A DNA stretch of 64,000 nt from Pseudomonas taiwanensis (GTDB taxonomy: Bacteria > Pseudomonadota > Gammaproteobacteria > Pseudomonadales > Pseudomonadaceae), in NCBI RefSeq assembly GCF_013393345.1, contig NZ_QJRF01000069.1, forward strand, positions 372,001 to 436,000. Direction: 5' to 3'. Numbering within the stretch: the stretch's first letter is position 1; the number at the start of each line of letters is the position of its first letter. The position numbers and the translations under genes are program-made. A model generated the notes under the pieces. That model was not told the DNA's origin and ran no database searches. It saw only the letters and a list, made by a program, of their open reading frames with translations. Positions 25,515-34,733 of this stretch are shown piece by piece.

Positions 25515-26360
25515 TCAGTGGCGGGGGCTGAGCACCAGGCGCGGCACCTGGTCGGGCTTCAGGGCCTGGCTGTACTGCGCCTTGAAGTCGGGATCGAGCT
25601 TTTTCACCCGAGCCGACAGCAGCGCGGCGACCCAGGGATAGTCCTTGGCCTCGCGCACCTGGATTTGCACGGCGCAATCGTGGGCGACGATATCGGCGGC
25701 CACGCCATCCAGCAGGCGGCGCAGGTTCTCGTTGTCGTCACGGTCGAGTTGGGGCATTTCCACCAGCGGCGTCAGGGCGCGCAGCGGTTTGGCGGCCTGG
25801 ACGACGGTTTTTTCACCTTCGGGGGCATTGGGCAGCGTGGCGCTCGCCTGGATGGCGGCAGCCTGGCGCTCGGCGGCTTCGCGCAGCTGACGGGCCTGCT
25901 CCAGGCGCGCGGCGTTTTCCTTGGCGGCTGCGGCCTCGCTGGCACGGCGGGTCTGCTCGGCGCGGGTTGCGGCGTCTTCACGGGCCTTGTCGATGGCGCC
26001 GTCCAGGCCGGTAGCCAGGGCCGGTGCCTGGGGCATCAGGCTGCGGGCATGGCTGAGGGCCTTGGCGGCGTTGTCCAGGTCGCCTTCTTGCAAGGCGGCC
26101 TGGCCGCGCTGCAGCCAGGCGTCGGCGAGCTGGCGCTGGTACTGCTCCAGTCGGGTGTCACCGGCTGCGCTGGTCTCGAGCGCCTCGAGGCGGGCCTCCG
26201 CTTCGGTGAGCTTGCCTTCGGCGAGGTCCCGATCGAGATGCTGGAAGCTGCTCACGAGTGCGTCCGTCGGCACGTCGGCCACTTGCTGGGCAGTCTGGCA
26301 GGCAGCCAGCAGCAGGGAAAAGGCGACAACAGGCAGGCAACGAGTAGCGAACAGCTTCAT
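25515..26360 (-). CDS. Coiled-coil lipoprotein, conserved hypothetical
   Basis: 281 residues from ATG 26360 (MKLFATRCLPVV). The lipobox is LLAAC. The middle has a TPR-like segment (DAWLQRGQAALQEGDLDNAAKALSHARSLMP) followed by an Ala/Glu/Arg-rich coiled coil (about residues 140-185). It occupies the place of PA5502 next to metNIQ. Probably an envelope scaffold; function unknown. Confidence 0.8.
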   Translation of the reverse strand: MKLFATRCLPVVAFSLLLAACQTAQQVADVPTDALVSSFQHLDRDLAEGKLTEAEARLEALETSAAGDTRLEQYQRQLADAWLQRGQAALQEGDLDNAAKALSHARSLMPQAPALATGLDGAIDKAREDAATRAEQTRRASEAAAAKENAARLEQARQLREAAERQAAAIQASATLPNAPEGEKTVVQAAKPLRALTPLVEMPQLDRDDNENLRRLLDGVAADIVAHDCAVQIQVREAKDYPWVAALLSARVKKLDPDFKAQYSQALKPDQVPRLVLSPRH

Positions 26361-26561
26361 TCCGGCAGGTCTCTGATTGCTCAAAAAACGCGCGATTCTA
26401 CACGGCGGCATCGTTCAGGACAAAAAGTAGGGGCAAATCGGCCGCGAGGATGGCATTTCTGGAGGCATCCAATCGGCCCTGGAAGTGCTTTCCAGGCTCC
26501 AGTTCACGGAGCGGCTGCTGCACTATGACCAGCCATGACGACAAGAACGGCGAGGATTGCC

Positions 26562-28190
26562 ATGCACGCTGCTCACCCAGAATTCGATTACCTCATCGTC
26601 GGTGCCGGCCCCGCCGGTTGCCTGCTGGCCAATCGGCTTTCAGCCGACCCACGGGTGCGGGTTCTGCTGCTGGAGGCAGGCGGCCGCGACAACCATCCCT
26701 GGATTCACATTCCTGTCGGCTACCTCTATTGCATCGGCAACCCGCGCACCGACTGGTGCTACCGCACCGAGGCGGAGCCCGGCCTGCATGGTCGCAGCCT
26801 GGGTTACCCGCGCGGGCGGGTGCTGGGCGGCAGCTCCTCGATCAACGGGATGATCTACATGCGCGGCCAGGCTGCCGACTACGATCGCTGGGAGGCTCTG
26901 GGCAATACGGGCTGGAGCTGGAAGGACGTATTGCCCCTGTTCCTCAGGAGCGAAAGCCATTTCGGCGGTTCCAGCGAATTCCACAACGATGCCGGCGAGT
27001 GGCGAGTCGAACGCCAGCGCCTGTCCTGGGAAATCCTCGACGCCTTCCGGCTGGCCGCTGGCGAATGCGGGATCGCACCGGTGGACGACTTCAACACCGG
27101 CGACAACGAAGGCTGCGGCTACTTTCAGGTGAACCAGCGAAACGGTGTGCGCTGGAATGCCTCCAAGGGCTTCCTGCGCCCGGTGCTGCACCGGCCGAAC
27201 CTGACTGTCCGCACGGGCGTGGAAGTGGACCGCGTACTGCTGGAGCAGGGCCGTGCGGTGGGTGTGATCGGACGCTGGGAAGGCCTGCAGCAGGAGTTCC
27301 GCGCACGCCGCGAAGTGATCCTCAGTGCCGGCGCCGTGGGGTCGCCCATGTTGCTGCAGCGCTCTGGAATAGGTCCGCGGCCGTTGCTGGAGCGCCTGGG
27401 CATCGGCGTGCGCCACGAACTGGCCGGCGTGGGCGGCAACCTTCAGGACCACCTGCAGTTGCGCCTGATCTTCAAGGTGACCGGGGTGCCGACCCTTAAC
27501 CACCTCGCCGGCAGCCTGCGCGGCAAGCTGGGCATGGGACTGCGTTATCTCGCCACGCGCAGCGGTCCGCTGGCCATGGCGCCGAGCCAGCTGGGCGCCT
27601 TCGTGCGTTCAGGTCCCGAGCAGGCCAGGGCGAACCTGGAATATCACGTGCAGCCGCTGTCACTGGAGCGTTTCGGGGAGCCGCTGCATCCCTTCCCCGC
27701 CTTTACCGCGTCTGTGTGCAACTTGCGTCCACAGAGTCGTGGCCGGGTGGATATCCGCTCTGTCGACCATCGGGCCGCACCGTTGATCCAACCCAACTAC
27801 CTGAGTGATGCCGAGGACCTGCGGGTTGCCGCCGATGCCATTCGCCTGACCCGACGTATTGCCGCAGCGCCCGCGCTGGCGCGCTATCGGCCCGAGGAAT
27901 ACCTGCCAGGCCCGGCGCTGCAGAGCGAAGAAGAGTTGCATGAGGCGGCGGGCCACATCGGCACCACCATCTTCCATCCGGTGGGCACCTGCCGCATGGG
28001 GCAGGATCGGGAAGCGGTGGTGGACGCCGAGCTGAAGGTGCACGGCATTCCCGGGTTGCGCATTGCCGACGCCTCGGTGATGCCGGAAATAGTCTCCGGC
28101 AACACCTGCTCACCGACCCTGATGATTGCGGAGAAGGCCGCCGCCCTGGTGCTCGCCGACCTCAGGCGCGTCGCGGCAGGGCAAAGCTGA
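26562..28190 (+). CDS. GMC-family FAD oxidoreductase (choline dehydrogenase-like)
   Basis: 542 residues from ATG 26562, which follows GAGGA. The FAD-binding motif is LIVGAGPAGCLLANRL (residues 11-26), followed by the GMC signatures PRGRVLGGSSSINGM and GAVGSPMLLQRSGIGP. The catalytic pair is His472 (FHPVGTCRMG) and Asn514 (SGNTCSPTLMIAEKAA). Such enzymes oxidise alcohols; the substrate is not evident. In P. aeruginosa, as recalled, the lipoprotein gene and znuB are adjacent, so this gene looks like an addition. It converges on znuB and overlaps it by 29 bp. Confidence 0.9.
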   Translation: MHAAHPEFDYLIVGAGPAGCLLANRLSADPRVRVLLLEAGGRDNHPWIHIPVGYLYCIGNPRTDWCYRTEAEPGLHGRSLGYPRGRVLGGSSSINGMIYMRGQAADYDRWEALGNTGWSWKDVLPLFLRSESHFGGSSEFHNDAGEWRVERQRLSWEILDAFRLAAGECGIAPVDDFNTGDNEGCGYFQVNQRNGVRWNASKGFLRPVLHRPNLTVRTGVEVDRVLLEQGRAVGVIGRWEGLQQEFRARREVILSAGAVGSPMLLQRSGIGPRPLLERLGIGVRHELAGVGGNLQDHLQLRLIFKVTGVPTLNHLAGSLRGKLGMGLRYLATRSGPLAMAPSQLGAFVRSGPEQARANLEYHVQPLSLERFGEPLHPFPAFTASVCNLRPQSRGRVDIRSVDHRAAPLIQPNYLSDAEDLRVAADAIRLTRRIAAAPALARYRPEEYLPGPALQSEEELHEAAGHIGTTIFHPVGTCRMGQDREAVVDAELKVHGIPGLRIADASVMPEIVSGNTCSPTLMIAEKAAALVLADLRRVAAGQS

Positions 28191-28947
28191 AGAGGAACAG
28201 GCTGGCGGCGGAGACGACAATGGACGGGCCGGCCGGGGTGTCCTTGAACCAGGACAGTGCGAGGCCCGCGCAGACCGCCACCAGTCCCAGCAGGCTGGCG
28301 CCCAGGGCCATCTGCTCGGGGCTGCGCGCATGGCGCTGGGCGGCAGCGGCCGGAATGATCAGCAGCGAAGTGATCAGCAGCACGCCGACGATCTTCATGG
28401 CGACGGCGATGACGATGGCGATCAGCAGCATCAGGGCGAGGCGAATGGCCGCCACCGGCAGGCCTTCCACACGCGCCAGTTCCTCGTGCACGGTGATCGC
28501 CAGCAACGGCCGCCACATCGGGATCAGCACCAGCAGCACCAGAGCACTGCCGCCGAGAATCCAGGCGAGGTCCGTGCGGCTCACCGCCAGCAGGTCGCCG
28601 AAGAGGTAGCCCATCAGGTCGATGCGCACTTCGCTCATGAAGCTCAGCACCACCAGACCCAGGGACAGCGTGCTGTGGGCGAGGATGCCCAGCAGCGTGT
28701 CCGAGGCCAGCGGCTGGCGTTGTTGCAGGGTCACCAGCAGCACGGCGAGCAGCACGCAGCCGACGGTCACCGCCAGGGTCGGGCTGACGTCCAGCATCAG
28801 GCCGAGGGCCACGCCGAGCAGGGCGGCGTGGGACAGGGTGTCGCCAAAGTAGGCCATGCGCCGCCAGACCACGAAGGAACCGAGCGGACCGGCCACCAGG
28901 GCGAGGGCGAGGCCGGCGAGCAGTGCGTTGAGCAGGAAATCAGCCAT
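28162..28947 (-). CDS. znuB: Zinc ABC transporter permease
   Basis: 261 residues with about eight helices and the ABC-3 family sequence [19 protein letters not shown]. It forms the zinc channel with ZnuC. It overlaps znuC by 8 bp and, at its 3' end, the convergent GMC gene by 29 bp. Confidence 0.94.
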   Translation of the reverse strand: MADFLLNALLAGLALALVAGPLGSFVVWRRMAYFGDTLSHAALLGVALGLMLDVSPTLAVTVGCVLLAVLLVTLQQRQPLASDTLLGILAHSTLSLGLVVLSFMSEVRIDLMGYLFGDLLAVSRTDLAWILGGSALVLLVLIPMWRPLLAITVHEELARVEGLPVAAIRLALMLLIAIVIAVAMKIVGVLLITSLLIIPAAAAQRHARSPEQMALGASLLGLVAVCAGLALSWFKDTPAGPSIVVSAASLFLFSFALPRRA

Positions 28948-29740
28948 GGTTGCAGTCGGGGCCGTGCTGGTGGACGGGAGTGAAACGGGTGCCGCTGGGG
29001 AAAGGTTGCTTCACCACCTCGCCATGCAGGTCGTGGGCGTGGTCGTGATGGTGGTGATAGACCGCGAGGCTCTTGGCGTCCTGGCCGAACAGCTCGACGA
29101 AGGCGGGGTCCCCGCTGACCTGTTCCGGGTGGCCGGAGCAGCAGACGTGGCGGTTCAGGCAAACCACCTGGTCGGTGGCGCTCATCACCAGGTGAAGGTC
29201 GTGGGAGACCATCAGCACGCCGCAGCCATGGCGGTCGCGCAGGCGGCTGATCAGGCGGTAGAGCTCGGCCTGGCCGGCGACATCGACGCCCTGCACGGGC
29301 TCGTCCAGCACCAGCAGTTCGGGCTCGCGCAGCAGGGCGCGGGCCAGCAGCACACGCTGCAACTCGCCGCCGGAAATATTCTGCAGCGGGCTGTCGATTA
29401 CCTGGGCGGCCCCGACTTCATCCAGCGCGCCAAGTGCGGCCTTGCGGTCGACACCGGGTACCAGGCGCAGGAAGCGCAGCACGGTGAGCGGCAAGGTGGC
29501 GTCCACCTGGAGCTTTTGCGGCATGTAGCCGATATGCAGGCGCGGCTTGCGCCAGACCTCGCCCTTGTCCGGCTTGAGCAGGCCGAGCACGGTGCGCACC
29601 AGGGTGGTCTTGCCGGCGCCGTTGGGGCCGATCAGGGTGACGATTTCCCCCGCCTTCACCGCGAGGTGCACATCCTGCAACACCGGCTGGCCCGCGAAGT
29701 CGACGCCGATCTTGTCGAGGCGGATCAGGACGTCGCTCAT
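28940..29740 (-). CDS. znuC: Zinc ABC transporter ATP-binding protein
   Basis: 266 residues: Walker [10 protein letters not shown], signature [15 protein letters not shown], Walker [13 protein letters not shown]. The C-terminus has a His cluster ([11 protein letters not shown]) and a final [10 protein letters not shown] that may bind zinc. The start overlaps the zur stop by 4 bp, placing it in the zur-znuC-znuB operon. Confidence 0.95.
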   Translation of the reverse strand: MSDVLIRLDKIGVDFAGQPVLQDVHLAVKAGEIVTLIGPNGAGKTTLVRTVLGLLKPDKGEVWRKPRLHIGYMPQKLQVDATLPLTVLRFLRLVPGVDRKAALGALDEVGAAQVIDSPLQNISGGELQRVLLARALLREPELLVLDEPVQGVDVAGQAELYRLISRLRDRHGCGVLMVSHDLHLVMSATDQVVCLNRHVCCSGHPEQVSGDPAFVELFGQDAKSLAVYHHHHDHAHDLHGEVVKQPFPSGTRFTPVHQHGPDCNHG

Positions 29741-30237
29741 GCAGCCACCTGGCAGCTGGCACAGAGACCGACGACTTCGACGGTCTGGCCTTCAACGACG
29801 AAGCCGACCGACTTGGCGCTGTCGACGATGGCCTGGCTGATGCTCGACTGCTCCAGCTCGATGGCCGTCTGGCAATTGCGGCAGATGAGGAACTGACCCT
29901 GGTGGGACTCGCCCGGATGGTTGCAGCCGACGAAGGCGTTGAGCGAGGCGATGCGGTGCACCAGGCCGTTGTCCAGGAGGAAGTCCAGGGCGCGGTAGAC
30001 GGTGGGCGGTGCCGCGCGGCGACCGTCTTCTTCCGTCAGCACACCGAGGATGTCGTAGGCACCCAGCGGTTTGTGGCTCTGCCAGACCAGTTCCAGCACG
30101 CGCTTGCGCAGTGCGGTCAGACGAAGGCCATGGCGGCTGCAGATGGCGTCAGCCTCGGCCAGGGCGTTGGCCACGCAATGGGAGTGGTCGTGGGGGCGAC
30201 AGGCCAGGGGGGCTTTTGCGCTGATCGGCTTGAGCAT
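29737..30237 (-). CDS. zur: Zinc uptake regulator Zur (Fur family)
   Basis: 166 residues. The winged helix ([27 protein letters not shown]) is followed by the dimerisation domain with structural zinc cysteines in ICRNCQ and LCASCQ and further metal ligands in [12 protein letters not shown]. With zinc bound it represses znu genes. First gene of zur-znuCB, divergent from znuA with a Zur box between. Confidence 0.94.
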   Translation of the reverse strand: MLKPISAKAPLACRPHDHSHCVANALAEADAICSRHGLRLTALRKRVLELVWQSHKPLGAYDILGVLTEEDGRRAAPPTVYRALDFLLDNGLVHRIASLNAFVGCNHPGESHQGQFLICRNCQTAIELEQSSISQAIVDSAKSVGFVVEGQTVEVVGLCASCQVAA

Positions 30238-30265
30238 GGCGGCGGCGACGTCTGGGGAAAGAGAC

Positions 30266-30278
30266 GTTATTCTATAAC
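30266..30278. promoter_or_regulatory. Zur box between zur and znuA
   Basis: GTTAT-TCT-ATAAC, a perfect inverted repeat of the Zur-box type, 28 bp before zur and 23 bp before znuA. Its position would let one site control both divergent transcripts. Confidence 0.85.
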
Positions 30279-30301
30279 TCTTTTATCGCCGAGTCTGTGC
30301 C

Positions 30302-31216
30302 GTGTTCCGTCTATTCGTCTCCCTGTTCCTCAGCGCCTGCGCCCTGTCTGCACAGGCCGATGTGCGCCTTTTGACCAGCATCAAGCCGCTGCAACTGATC
30401 GCTGCTGCCGTGCAGGACGGCGCTGGCCAGCCCGATGTGCTGCTGCCGCCGGGTGCTTCGCCGCACCAGTACGCCCTGCGTCCGTCCGACGTGCGCCGGG
30501 TGCGCGAGGCGGACCTGTTCTACTGGGTCGGCCCCGATCTGGAAGGTTTCCTGCCCCGCGTGCTGCAGGGCCGCGACAAGCCCAGCGTGGCGCTGCAGGG
30601 CGAGCCTGGCCTGACCCTGCGCCATTTCGAGGCGCTGCACGACGAGCACGAAGGCGAGCACGACGAACACGAGCACGATCATGACCATCGCCCCGGCTCC
30701 ATCGACGCCCATCTCTGGCTGCTGCCGGCCAACGCGCGGGTGATCGCCGCACGCATGGCGGCTGACCTCGCCACCGCCGACCCGGCCAACGCCGTGCGCT
30801 ACCAGACCAACCTGAAGGCCTTCGAAGGCCGCCTCGACCAGCTCGACGCCCGCCTGAAAGCACGCATGGCCAAGGTCGCCAGCAAGCCGTTCTTCGTCTT
30901 CCACGAAGCCTTCGACTATTTCGAGTCCGCCTACGGCCTGCGTCATGCCGGTGTGTTCAGCGTCGCCAGCGAAGTGCAGCCCGGCGCCCGCCACGTCGCC
31001 GCCATGCGCGAGCGCCTGCAGAAGGCCGGCCCGAGCTGCGTGTTCAGCGAACCGCCGGTGCGCCCGCGCCTGGCCGACACCCTGACGGCGGGCCTTTCGG
31101 TGCGCCTGGCCGAACTGGACGCCCTGGGCATGAATGCCCCGGTGGCCGCGAACGGCTACGAGACCCTGCTGCAGAATCTGGGCGACGGCCTGGCGGGGTG
31201 TCTGGAGGCGCTCTGA
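30302..31216 (+). CDS. znuA: Zinc ABC transporter periplasmic binding protein
   Basis: 304 residues, GTG start at 30302, signal peptide MFRLFVSLFLSACALSAQA. The mature part has the cluster A-I SBP fold, with zinc ligand histidines in GASPHQYALRPSD, DAHLWLLP and FHEAFDYF. A His/Asp/Glu-rich loop (HDEHEGEHDEHEHDHDH, about residues 116-132) is typical of ZnuA and collects or hands over zinc. Controlled by the Zur box just upstream. Confidence 0.94.
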   Translation: MFRLFVSLFLSACALSAQADVRLLTSIKPLQLIAAAVQDGAGQPDVLLPPGASPHQYALRPSDVRRVREADLFYWVGPDLEGFLPRVLQGRDKPSVALQGEPGLTLRHFEALHDEHEGEHDEHEHDHDHRPGSIDAHLWLLPANARVIAARMAADLATADPANAVRYQTNLKAFEGRLDQLDARLKARMAKVASKPFFVFHEAFDYFESAYGLRHAGVFSVASEVQPGARHVAAMRERLQKAGPSCVFSEPPVRPRLADTLTAGLSVRLAELDALGMNAPVAANGYETLLQNLGDGLAGCLEAL

Positions 31217-31222
31217 TCTTTG

Positions 31223-31325
31223 CTCCCTTCTCCCTCTGGGAGAGGGGCTGGGGGTGAGGGCTGGCGTGCACCATCGCTCACTCGCGTTTGTGCATTACGG
31301 AGCCTCCGGTGGGCTGAAGCCCACC
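31223..31325. repeat. Half family C repeat plus a second palindrome
   Basis: TCCCTCTGGGAGAGGGGCTG through GGGTGAGGG (to 31260) is one arm of the family C repeat. GGTGGGCTGAAGCCCACC at 31308-31325 is a separate 18-base palindrome. The rest of the 231-bp gap before nrdJa has no gene; no B12 riboswitch box was seen. Confidence 0.7.
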
Positions 31326-31447
31326 CTACCGGGCGATTCCGCACGGACTGCTAATGTGAGAGAGGGGCCGCGGGCCGCTTGATGTGAATCAGCGGCCGGC
31401 ATTCGTGGTCGGACTAGTCTGGACTCTTCATTGCGGGAGGGCAGCGG

Positions 31448-34400
31448 ATGGCCAGGACGGGAACGCCCAAGCAGGTCCAGGGCAATCACGGCATCGCCTT
31501 GCAGGCGGCGTCGGAGGATATCTGGGACAGCAAATACCGTCTCAAGCACAAGGACGGCACGCCCCTCGATCTCACCCCGGACGCTACCTGGCAACGCGTG
31601 GCGCGCGCCTTGTCCGAGGTGGAAGCCGATGCCGCGGCTCGCGAGCACTGGTATGAACGCTTCCTCTGGGCCCTGCGCAATGGCGCCATTCCCGCCGGGC
31701 GGATCATCTCCAATGCTGGCGCCCAGGACTTCAAGCCCGCCACGTCCACCATCAATTGCACCGTCTCCGGCACCATCCTCGACTCCATGGACGACATCCT
31801 CGGCAAGGTCCATGAAGCCGGTTTGACGCTCAAGGCCGGCTGCGGCATCGGCTACGAGTTCAGCACCCTGCGCCCACGCGGCGCCTACGTCTCCGGTGCC
31901 GGCGCGCAAACCAGCGGGCCGCTGTCCTTCATGGATATCTACGACAAGATGTGTTTCACCGTGAGCTCGGCCGGCGGCCGCCGGGGCGCGCAGATGGGCA
32001 CCTTCGATGTCTGCCATCCGGATGTGCGCGAGTTCATCCGCGTCAAGCGCGAGGACGGGCGCCTGCGCCAGTTCAACCTCAGTCTGCTGGTCAGCGATGC
32101 CTTCATGCACGCGGTGGAGAACGACACCGAATGGCCGCTGCTCTACCCGGTACACCCGAAGGAACGGGACGAGCTGGACTTCGGCGATCCGACGCAGGTG
32201 ATCTGGCGCGACTGGCCGGTGCACGAGGGCTATATCGTCCGCGAAGACGGCCTGGTGGCCTGCAAGGTCTACGGCCGCGTCCAGGCCCGGCACCTCTGGG
32301 ACATGATCATGGTCTCCACCTACGACTTCGCCGAGCCGGGCTTCATCCTCATCGACCGGGTCAACGAGCTGAACAACAACTGGTGGTGCGAGGCGATCCG
32401 CGCGACCAATCCGTGCGTGACTGCTGACACTCGACTGGCGACCCAGTACGGCCTGGTGCCGATCGGCGAGCTGTATGCACGGGGGACTCCGCTCGAGGTC
32501 ACGGTCGATAGGCGGTCCCTCGGTCTGGAGGGGCGTGGCGTGGAGATCCGCACGGCAAAACCGGCCTTCCTTAGTGCGGTGCGGGCTCCGGTGTACCGCG
32601 TGACGACGGACGATGGCTACGAAATCAAGGCCACCGAATGGCACGACGTTCACACCGAACGCGGCAGGGTGAAGCTGCGCGACCTCAAGGTGGGCGATCG
32701 GCTACTGGTGCAGTCCGGAAAAGGGCAGTTCGGTGAGCTGGGCGATGCATCCCTTGGCCAGTTGCTGGGTCTGATCACCGGTGATGGACATTTCACCAAC
32801 CGGGGAGACGATCAGCAGGCTGCGGTCATCAGCTTGTGGGGCGAGGAACGGGCTCTGGCCGATGAGCTCGCCGCCTACATCAACAGCTTGATTGGCGCCG
32901 GTGTGAGTCGTGGCCGGGTCTATCAGGTCCGCCCTGTTGCGGTGCCCGAGCGGCAGCTGGTGTTCATCCGTTCGGTGCTGCTGGCGCGGCTCCTTGCTTT
33001 TCTTGGGTTCTCCGCCGCGACGAAGGCACGCGTGCCAGAGGTGATCTGGCGCGGCAGTGAGGTTTGCGTCAGGGCTTACCTGCGGGCCTTGTTCCAGTGC
33101 GACGGTACGGTGAATGTTTCCAGCAATAGCCAGAGCTGCTCTATCCGACTGGCGTCGAGCCAGACCCAATTGCTTCGGGAAGTTCAGCAACTGCTGGCCA
33201 ATTTCGGCATCTTTTGCAGCATTCGTCAGCGGCGGCAAGCAGGCACGCGGACGATGCCGGACGGACGTGGTGGTACGCGGGATTTCGAGTGCTCAGCGGA
33301 TTTCGAGCTCATCATCGACGGCGAGTCGCGAGAGCGCTTCATGGCGGAAATCGGCTTTCTGCTCCCGGCCAAGGAAGCGCGCTATCAGGTCTGGCGGCAG
33401 GGCAGGTTGCTGCGCAAGACGCAGCGCTTTTCCTCAGCCGTGCGGTGCATCGACTACCTGGCCGACGAGCCGGTTTTCGATACCACCCAACCCGACGGCA
33501 ATGCGGTGGTATTCAATGGCCTGGTGACCGGGCAGTGTGGCGAACAGCCGCTACCCCCCTACGGCTCCTGCCTGCTCGGCTCGATCAATCTCACGGCCTT
33601 CGTCGAGGACCCGTTTACTGACGAGGCGCATTTCGACTGGGAGCGCTTCCGCGCGGTGGTGCGGGTATTCACCCGGATGCTCGACAACGTGGTGGAAGTG
33701 AACGGCCTGCCGCTTGCTCGCCAGCGCGAGGAAATCCTCGGCAAGCGCCGCCACGGTATGGGGTTCCTGGGGCTCGGCTCGGCCCTCGCGCTGCTGCGGT
33801 TGCGCTACGGCAGCACCGAGGCCTGCGTATTCACCGAAGAGGTGGCGCGGGAAATGGCCCTGGCCGGTTGGCAGGTTGCGCTGGAGCTGGCGCGGGAGAA
33901 AGGCCCGGCGCCGATCCTGACCCAGGACTACGAGGTGACCGCCGCCATGCTGCGCAAGCGGCCGGAAATGGCGGATGACGGCTACAAGGTCGGTGACCGG
34001 GTGCCCGGCCGTGTCCTGCATGCTCGCTATTCCCGCTATATGCAGCGCATCGCCGAGCATGCGCCGGAGCTGGTGGCCGAGCTGGCCGAAGTGGGCGCGC
34101 GCTTCACCCATCACAGCTCCATCGCGCCGACCGGCACCATCAGCCTGAGCCTGGCCAACAACGCTTCGAACGGCATCGAGCCGAGCTACGCCCACCAGTA
34201 TTCGCGCAACCTGATCCGGCCCGGACGCAAGACCAAGGAGAAGATCGACGTCTGCAGCTACGAGCTGCTGGCGTACCGCGCATTGGTCAACGCCCAGGCG
34301 CGGCCCGATGCCGATCATCCGGCGCAGCGCCTGCCCGACTACTTCGTCAGTGCCGACGACATCAGCCCGGCGGAGCATGTGGACATGCAGGCGGCGGCGC

Positions 34401-34717
34401 AGCGCTGGATCGACTCATCCATCTCCAAGACCGCCAACGTGCCCACGGATTTTCGGTTCGAAGATTTCAAGGACATCTACCTCCAGGCGTGGCGCCAGGG
34501 ACTCAAGGGCTGCACGACCTTTCGCTTCAACCCGGCCGCCTTCCAGGGCGTGCTGGTGAAGGACTCGGACCTGGAGAGGACCGTCTACCGCTTCGAACTG
34601 GAAGACGGCACGCTGGTGGAGCTGCGTGGCAACGAGGAAGTGGAATACGACGGCGAGGTGCACACCGCCGCCAACCTCTTCGACGCGCTGAAGGAAGGCT
34701 ATTACGGCAGGTACTGA
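31448..34717 (+). CDS. nrdJa: Class II (B12-dependent) ribonucleotide reductase, catalytic part, with intein
   Basis: 1089 codons from ATG 31448 (GGGAGG 8 bases upstream). Residues 1-322 and 697-1089 join to a 715-residue NrdJ; residues 323-696 are an intein. The extein reads ATNP then CGEQPLPPYGSCLLGSINL, giving the catalytic N-x-C-x-E arrangement. By analogy with other class II enzymes, Cys697 forms the thiyl radical, and Cys708 (11 residues on) and Cys104 (TINCTVSG) are the reducible pair. The enzyme makes deoxynucleotides using adenosylcobalamin, with or without oxygen. The C-terminal redox domain is in the separate nrdJb gene, as in P. aeruginosa. Without splicing the active site cannot form. 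Confidence 0.95.
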   Translation: MARTGTPKQVQGNHGIALQAASEDIWDSKYRLKHKDGTPLDLTPDATWQRVARALSEVEADAAAREHWYERFLWALRNGAIPAGRIISNAGAQDFKPATSTINCTVSGTILDSMDDILGKVHEAGLTLKAGCGIGYEFSTLRPRGAYVSGAGAQTSGPLSFMDIYDKMCFTVSSAGGRRGAQMGTFDVCHPDVREFIRVKREDGRLRQFNLSLLVSDAFMHAVENDTEWPLLYPVHPKERDELDFGDPTQVIWRDWPVHEGYIVREDGLVACKVYGRVQARHLWDMIMVSTYDFAEPGFILIDRVNELNNNWWCEAIRATNPCVTADTRLATQYGLVPIGELYARGTPLEVTVDRRSLGLEGRGVEIRTAKPAFLSAVRAPVYRVTTDDGYEIKATEWHDVHTERGRVKLRDLKVGDRLLVQSGKGQFGELGDASLGQLLGLITGDGHFTNRGDDQQAAVISLWGEERALADELAAYINSLIGAGVSRGRVYQVRPVAVPERQLVFIRSVLLARLLAFLGFSAATKARVPEVIWRGSEVCVRAYLRALFQCDGTVNVSSNSQSCSIRLASSQTQLLREVQQLLANFGIFCSIRQRRQAGTRTMPDGRGGTRDFECSADFELIIDGESRERFMAEIGFLLPAKEARYQVWRQGRLLRKTQRFSSAVRCIDYLADEPVFDTTQPDGNAVVFNGLVTGQCGEQPLPPYGSCLLGSINLTAFVEDPFTDEAHFDWERFRAVVRVFTRMLDNVVEVNGLPLARQREEILGKRRHGMGFLGLGSALALLRLRYGSTEACVFTEEVAREMALAGWQVALELAREKGPAPILTQDYEVTAAMLRKRPEMADDGYKVGDRVPGRVLHARYSRYMQRIAEHAPELVAELAEVGARFTHHSSIAPTGTISLSLANNASNGIEPSYAHQYSRNLIRPGRKTKEKIDVCSYELLAYRALVNAQARPDADHPAQRLPDYFVSADDISPAEHVDMQAAAQRWIDSSISKTANVPTDFRFEDFKDIYLQAWRQGLKGCTTFRFNPAAFQGVLVKDSDLERTVYRFELEDGTLVELRGNEEVEYDGEVHTAANLFDALKEGYYGRY
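32414..33535 (+). mobile_element. Intein with LAGLIDADG homing endonuclease in nrdJa
   Basis: Codons 323-696 (374 residues). Block A is CVTADTRLATQYG...IGEL; block B has ATEWHDVHT (the TxxH motif). LLGLITGDGHF (Asp446) and YLRALFQCDGTV (Asp552) are the two LAGLIDADG motifs, both with their acidic residue, so the homing nuclease looks intact. The C-terminal block is VFNGLVTGQ followed by Cys697: the last residue is Gln, not Asn, and the one before it is Gly, not His. G+C is somewhat below that of the exteins (one line at 33121 has 35 of 60). Boundaries come from the broken NPCGEQ motif and are precise to the codon. Confidence 0.95.
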
Positions 34718-34733
34718 ACGCCCGGAGGCCGTC

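Noticed and set aside
31217-31447. Cobalamin riboswitch before the B12-dependent nrdJa
   Set aside because: No B12-box-like core was found; the gap holds a half family C repeat and a short palindrome only.
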